NCBI GenBank assembly: GCA_903871735.1
Contig: CAIQHU010000050.1
Span: 1 to 36,687 of the forward strand
Source of the DNA: an uncultured beta proteobacterium
Lineage (GTDB): Bacteria; Pseudomonadota; Gammaproteobacteria; Burkholderiales; Burkholderiaceae
Reading direction: 5' to 3'
Length of the DNA: 36,687 nucleotides
Positions 33,008 to 36,687 of the stretch are shown in pieces. Under the pieces are notes generated by a model, which saw only the letters and a program-made list of their open reading frames with translations, was not told the origin of the DNA and did not search any database. Made by a program: the position numbers and the translations under genes. How positions within the stretch are numbered: position 1 is the stretch's first letter; each line of letters begins with the position of its first letter.

Positions 33008-34237
33008 ATGAGTGAATCCATTATTCAGTTCAAATTGAACAAACCGAACAAGCTGGTAAGTTTGTTGTCCCTGCCACCACTTACCTTATATGTGCACTTT
33101 CCTTGGTGTACAAAAAAATGTCCCTATTGCGACTTCAACTCCCATGCCGTGACAAATAATGGATCACATCAAACGAACTTTGATGAGGCACTCTACCTTA
33201 AAGCCCTGTGCGCTGATCTTGAGGCATCCCTACCGCTCATCTGGGGCCGAAGAATTCATGCCATTTTTATTGGAGGCGGTACGCCAAGTCTGCTTTCAGC
33301 AGCTGGTCTTGATCAACTCCTAGCCGATATCAGAGCCCGCCTACCTATGGACGCAGATATTGAAATTACCATGGAAGCAAATCCTGGCTCGGTCGAGGTC
33401 CAACAGTTCAAAGCCTACCAAGCAAGTGGCGTTAATCGTCTATCCCTAGGAATCCAAAGTTTTAATGATCAACATCTAAAGGCCCTCGGACGAATTCATC
33501 AGGCGGATGAAGCTAGACAGGCTATTCGAATTGCTCAACAAACCTTTCTACGCGTCAATATTGACTTGATGTATGGTCTGCCAGAACAAACTACTCAGCA
33601 AGCTATGCAAGATTTAAAGGAAGCACTCAGCTTTGAGACAGGACACATCTCTCTTTATCATCTGACGCTAGAGCCCAATACTTTATTTGCTAGTTTTCCA
33701 CCACCCTTACCCGACGAAGATACCACCTTCGAAATGCAAGAAATACTCCATCAATTGCTCCATCAAGCTGATTATGATCGGTATGAAATTTCAGCTTTCG
33801 CTAAAAAAAATCAACGCTGTCAGCACAATCTAAACTACTGGAAATTTGGCGATTATCTCGGAATTGGCGCTGGAGCCCATGGCAAAATATCTTTTCCGGA
33901 TAAAATAATTCGCACGATTAAAGAACGTCACCCTCAAAGCTATATGCAATCCGTATTTTCACCAGCGAAAGCCATGCTAGAAGAGCGCCAAATTGATGGC
34001 CATGAACTTCCCTTTGAATTTATGCTCAATGCTCTGCGACTCATTGAGGGTGTCCCCAGTGCAGACTTTCTTGACCGAACCGGTATAGACCTATCGGCCA
34101 TTCAAAAAGATCTCCAGGTGGCGGTCCAAAAAGGACTACTTACCGACTCCCTAACGCAAATTCAAGCAACCCCCCTTGGACTACAATTTTTAAATGATCT
34201 CCAAGAAATTTTCTTACCAGACTTAAATACGCTCTAA
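33008..34237 (+). CDS. hemW: Radical SAM heme chaperone HemW
   Basis: HemW (formerly taken for an oxygen-independent coproporphyrinogen oxidase) binds heme and a 4Fe-4S cluster and delivers heme. The radical SAM motif C34-x3-C38-x2-C41 is in LYVHFPWCTKKCPYCDFNSH, and FIGGGTPSLL, EANPGSVE, NRLSLGIQSF, and the HemW-typical LNYWKFGDYLGIGAGAHGK follow. Length is 409 residues, slightly longer than E. coli HemW because of the N-terminal extension. No Shine-Dalgarno sequence; start is close behind rdgB, so translation is likely coupled. panE begins on the base after its stop codon. Confidence 0.94.
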   Translation: MSESIIQFKLNKPNKLVSLLSLPPLTLYVHFPWCTKKCPYCDFNSHAVTNNGSHQTNFDEALYLKALCADLEASLPLIWGRRIHAIFIGGGTPSLLSAAGLDQLLADIRARLPMDADIEITMEANPGSVEVQQFKAYQASGVNRLSLGIQSFNDQHLKALGRIHQADEARQAIRIAQQTFLRVNIDLMYGLPEQTTQQAMQDLKEALSFETGHISLYHLTLEPNTLFASFPPPLPDEDTTFEMQEILHQLLHQADYDRYEISAFAKKNQRCQHNLNYWKFGDYLGIGAGAHGKISFPDKIIRTIKERHPQSYMQSVFSPAKAMLEERQIDGHELPFEFMLNALRLIEGVPSADFLDRTGIDLSAIQKDLQVAVQKGLLTDSLTQIQATPLGLQFLNDLQEIFLPDLNTL

Positions 34238-35185
34238 ATGCTAAACAACTCAACAAATATTGTTGTCATCGGTGCCGGAGCCGTTGGAAGTTTCTTTGGA
34301 GGGCTTCTCACAAAAGCTGGCTATCCAGTTCTGCTCATTGCTAAGGAACCCGTTGCAAGCGCCCTCAACTCACACGGCTTAACGATTAAATGGACCAATG
34401 CGGAGGAACATATTGCAATTAAAGCAAGCGCTAACTACGCAGATGTCGCGCCTGCAAAATTAGTCCTAGTCTGCGTTAAAACACCGGATACAGAAAATCT
34501 TGCTTTGCAAATAAAACCGTTTCTAGCCCCTGATGCAGTTGTTCTTAGCTTACAAAATGGTATTGACAATTGTGAGCGCTTGCAAAAAAATCTAGCCCAA
34601 TCCTGCTACCCAGCAATGATCTATGCCGCCATTGGTAAATCAAGTCCCACGGCAGTGACTCACTTCGGTGGGGGCAGTTTAACTATTGGGACAACACAAA
34701 CTAATCCCCAAGACCCCGTTCAGACCGAAGGCCATCTGCATTCTATCCAACAACTTTTTGAAAAAGCAGCTATACCCACAACAATCTCAGAAAATATGAT
34801 TGAAGACCTATGGACAAAATTTGTCATCAATTGTGTCTTTAATGGGATTTCAGCAATTGGCCAAATCAATTACTCCAGCATGTCAAAATTGCCAGAAATA
34901 GCCTCTTTGATGGAGGCACTTTTATCCGAATGCCTCCTTGTTGCTCATGCTTGCGACGTCCCACTGCAAGCAGATAAAATACGAACGGCTATTGGATATA
35001 TTAGTTTGAACTGGCCATTACAAAAATCCTCTACGGCACAAGATCTCGCTAAAAAAAAGAAAACAGAAATCGATCATCTCAATGGCCTTATCTTGCAAAA
35101 GGCGGCCTCTCACAACATTGCAACGCCATATAATCAAAGCATTTATACCCTTGTAAAAATGCTAGAGGCACAACTGCATGATTGA
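34238..35185 (+). CDS. panE: 2-dehydropantoate 2-reductase family protein (ApbA/PanE)
   Basis: An NADPH-dependent reductase with Rossmann motif GAGAVGSFFGG (12-22), VCVKTPDTE, LQNGIDN, and the conserved KFVINCVFNGISAIGQINYS helix with the catalytic Lys. The family includes true ketopantoate reductases of CoA biosynthesis and paralogues of other specificity, so the panE name is provisional. The ATG follows hemW directly, without a gap, and has no ribosome binding site, which implies coupling. Confidence 0.85.
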   Translation: MLNNSTNIVVIGAGAVGSFFGGLLTKAGYPVLLIAKEPVASALNSHGLTIKWTNAEEHIAIKASANYADVAPAKLVLVCVKTPDTENLALQIKPFLAPDAVVLSLQNGIDNCERLQKNLAQSCYPAMIYAAIGKSSPTAVTHFGGGSLTIGTTQTNPQDPVQTEGHLHSIQQLFEKAAIPTTISENMIEDLWTKFVINCVFNGISAIGQINYSSMSKLPEIASLMEALLSECLLVAHACDVPLQADKIRTAIGYISLNWPLQKSSTAQDLAKKKKTEIDHLNGLILQKAASHNIATPYNQSIYTLVKMLEAQLHD

Positions 35186-35242
35186 GAAAAAATCAAACAT
35201 ACACGCACTACAAATCACTAACTTTGTTTAAAAAAGGAAATT

Positions 35243-36094
35243 ATGTCAACTATTCAATCATTAGGCGTCGTCGGTGCTGGCATTATGGGTGGCGGTATCG
35301 CTCAAGTATTTGCCGCAGCAGGGCTGGAGGTCACACTAATCGATTTGCACCAAGCCGCCCTGGAAAAAGGTCTTCAAAGTATTACCAATAGTCTAGACCG
35401 TCTCGTTAAAAAAGAAAAAATAACTCCCCAAGATAAATTCAATACCCTTGCTCGGATTAAACAAAGTACGAGTTACTCCGACCTAAAAGATCTCCCTCTA
35501 GTAATTGAGGCCGCAACTGAAAATAAAGAACTAAAAGAAAAAATTATTCAACTCATCTCAGATGTGGTGTCTCCTAATACCATCATTGCTAGCAACACCT
35601 CCTCATTATCTGTGACAGAATTAGCAGCGCTAGATCAGCATCCTGAGCGTGTCATTGGTATGCATTTCTTTAACCCACCACCACTAATGGCACTCGTTGA
35701 AATTATCCGGGGATTACAAACTAGTGATGCTACTCACGAGACAATTTACCAGTTGGCAAAACAAATCGGCAAAGAACCCATTACCGTCAAGAATTCCCCA
35801 GGTTTTGTAGTGAATCGGATCTTAGTCCCGATGATTAATGAAGCATTCTTTGTCTTGGCCGAAGGCCTAGCTAGTCCAGAAGATATCGATGCAGGTATGA
35901 AGCTAGGCTGTAATCAACCAATCGGCCCATTAGCCTTAGCTGATCTGATTGGGCTAGACACCTGCCTAGCAGTTCTGGAAGTGTATTTTAATAATTTCAA
36001 TGATTCAAAATACCGCCCCTGCCCACTCTTGCGCGAAATGGTTGCTGCTGGCTATCTGGGCAGAAAATCTGGGCGTGGGGTCTTTCAGTACTGA
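35243..36094 (+). CDS. 3-hydroxybutyryl-CoA dehydrogenase
   Basis: A 3-hydroxyacyl-CoA dehydrogenase of 283 residues. It shows the NAD-binding GVVGAGIMGGGIAQVFAAAG (8-27), EAATEN, SNTSSLSVTEL, GMHFFNPPPLM with the catalytic His, and NSPGFVVNRILVPMINEA. The single-domain size fits hbd/PaaH-type enzymes of butyrate, PHB or aromatic degradation rather than FadB. AAGGAA 4 nt before the ATG gives a strong start. It is 57 bp after panE, and converges on an aminotransferase gene with a 9-bp gap. Confidence 0.9.
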   Translation: MSTIQSLGVVGAGIMGGGIAQVFAAAGLEVTLIDLHQAALEKGLQSITNSLDRLVKKEKITPQDKFNTLARIKQSTSYSDLKDLPLVIEAATENKELKEKIIQLISDVVSPNTIIASNTSSLSVTELAALDQHPERVIGMHFFNPPPLMALVEIIRGLQTSDATHETIYQLAKQIGKEPITVKNSPGFVVNRILVPMINEAFFVLAEGLASPEDIDAGMKLGCNQPIGPLALADLIGLDTCLAVLEVYFNNFNDSKYRPCPLLREMVAAGYLGRKSGRGVFQY

Positions 36095-36103
36095 TCCAAT
36101 CGA

Positions 36104-36687
36104 TTATTTAAAGATCAACTCAATTCGATCTAAAGCTTCCTTTAGGCGACTCATTGGCGTGCCAAAATTAAGACGCAAAAATTGCGGCGCTCCAAACTGA
36201 GCCCCCGGTGACAAAGCTACTCCCACATCCAACATGCGTTGATAGGGATCATTTAAACCACTAGCATCTATCCAAGCTAAATAGGTAGCCTCAAGATGCA
36301 AAGTCTTTAAGCCCGGTAAACGATTAATTCGCTGCGTCACATAATCTCGATTATTTCTTAAATAGTTCAGCAATTCAGTATGCCAAGTCTGACCAGCCGT
36401 AATCGCTGCTAATGTGGCTTCATAAGCCAATAAATTAGGAGATGGTATGAGTCCATGTAAAGGTTGCTGGATCTTTTGACGCATTGCCTGATTAGGAACT
36501 ACTGCCCATGCTAAACCAATGCCTGGAAAATTAAACGCCTTGTTGAGTGACATCAGCGTGATGGTTCGCTCACCAATCTCTCTGGTAAGACTAGCAATCG
36601 GCAGATGCGACTTATCGGTATCTAAAATTAAATCTGCGTGGATTTCGTCCGAACAAATCATCAAATTATTCCGAACTGCAAAACTAC
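36104..36687 (-). CDS. PatB/MalY-like pyridoxal-phosphate aminotransferase or C-S lyase (N-terminal part outside window)
   Basis: The open frame continues to the last base of the window, so the N-terminus is missing; about 193 residues are visible. The part seen begins in the PLP-binding region: NNLMICSDEIHADLIL (typical SDEIH of the PatB group, with the PLP-nitrogen-binding Asp), then TLMSLNKAFNFPGIGLAW with the PLP Lys in SLNKAFN, and the C-terminal domain with AYEATLAAITAG, GVALSPGAQFG and FLRLNFGTPMSRLKEALDRI. The PatB/MalY group includes cystathionine beta-lyases and aminotransferases; the substrate is not known from the part seen. Confidence 0.88.
   Translation of the reverse strand, partial: SFAVRNNLMICSDEIHADLILDTDKSHLPIASLTREIGERTITLMSLNKAFNFPGIGLAWAVVPNQAMRQKIQQPLHGLIPSPNLLAYEATLAAITAGQTWHTELLNYLRNNRDYVTQRINRLPGLKTLHLEATYLAWIDASGLNDPYQRMLDVGVALSPGAQFGAPQFLRLNFGTPMSRLKEALDRIELIFK

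Overview
The window looks like core chromosome of a low-GC betaproteobacterium in the Burkholderiales, most like Polynucleobacter. This is an inference from gene content and order: sucA-sucB-lpd followed by zapE, the long betaproteobacterial form of trpS, a beta-type H-NS, a Bug/TctC solute-binding protein, and yicC-gmk-rpoZ-spoT divergent from rph-rdgB-hemW. I see no insertion sequence, prophage, integrase or CRISPR array. There is one tRNA gene, tRNA-Arg(ACG).

Regions 1-4.3 kb: the 3' part of mutS; a SlyD-type prolyl isomerase divergent from a RoxA-type JmjC/cupin hydroxylase; a short Ala/Pro-rich lipoprotein with a clear terminator; and a DUF3429 membrane protein. Region 4.3-15.8 kb: nine closely packed genes on the minus strand, in transcription order sucA, sucB, lpd (2-oxoglutarate dehydrogenase), zapE, a PHP-domain nuclease/phosphatase, trpS, a small methyltransferase, dapA and bamC. 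Region 15.8-18.5 kb: a regulatory, AT-rich stretch with an excisionase/MerR-type HTH protein fused to a receiver-like domain, an H-NS gene, and yaeQ. The gaps here hold palindromes and short repeats.

Region 18.5-26.6 kb is the most unusual part. It is a run of plus-strand genes: DUF2256 mini-protein, an FeS-type bacterial cryptochrome/photolyase, a Rieske ferredoxin, TrhP (U32 family), a short-chain dehydrogenase, an exported histidine phosphatase, a second photolyase-like protein with the FAD domain at its N-terminus, a DUF3833 lipoprotein, a DUF2878 membrane protein and a Bug protein, closed by a strong terminator. DUF2256, SDR, DUF3833 and DUF2878 families tend to travel with photolyase/cryptochrome genes in light-responsive clusters. 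Here the set lies around a tRNA-hydroxylation gene and a Rieske protein.

Region 26.7-36.7 kb: tRNA-Arg(ACG), greB, then spoT-rpoZ-gmk-yicC on the minus strand, rph-rdgB-hemW-panE on the plus strand, a 3-hydroxybutyryl-CoA dehydrogenase, and the 3' part of a PatB/MalY-like aminotransferase cut by the window end.

Two wider patterns stand out. Several genes without a Shine-Dalgarno sequence have a -10-like hexamer 6-7 nt before the start codon, which suggests leaderless mRNAs. The second photolyase-like protein reads as a circular permutation of the usual domain order.
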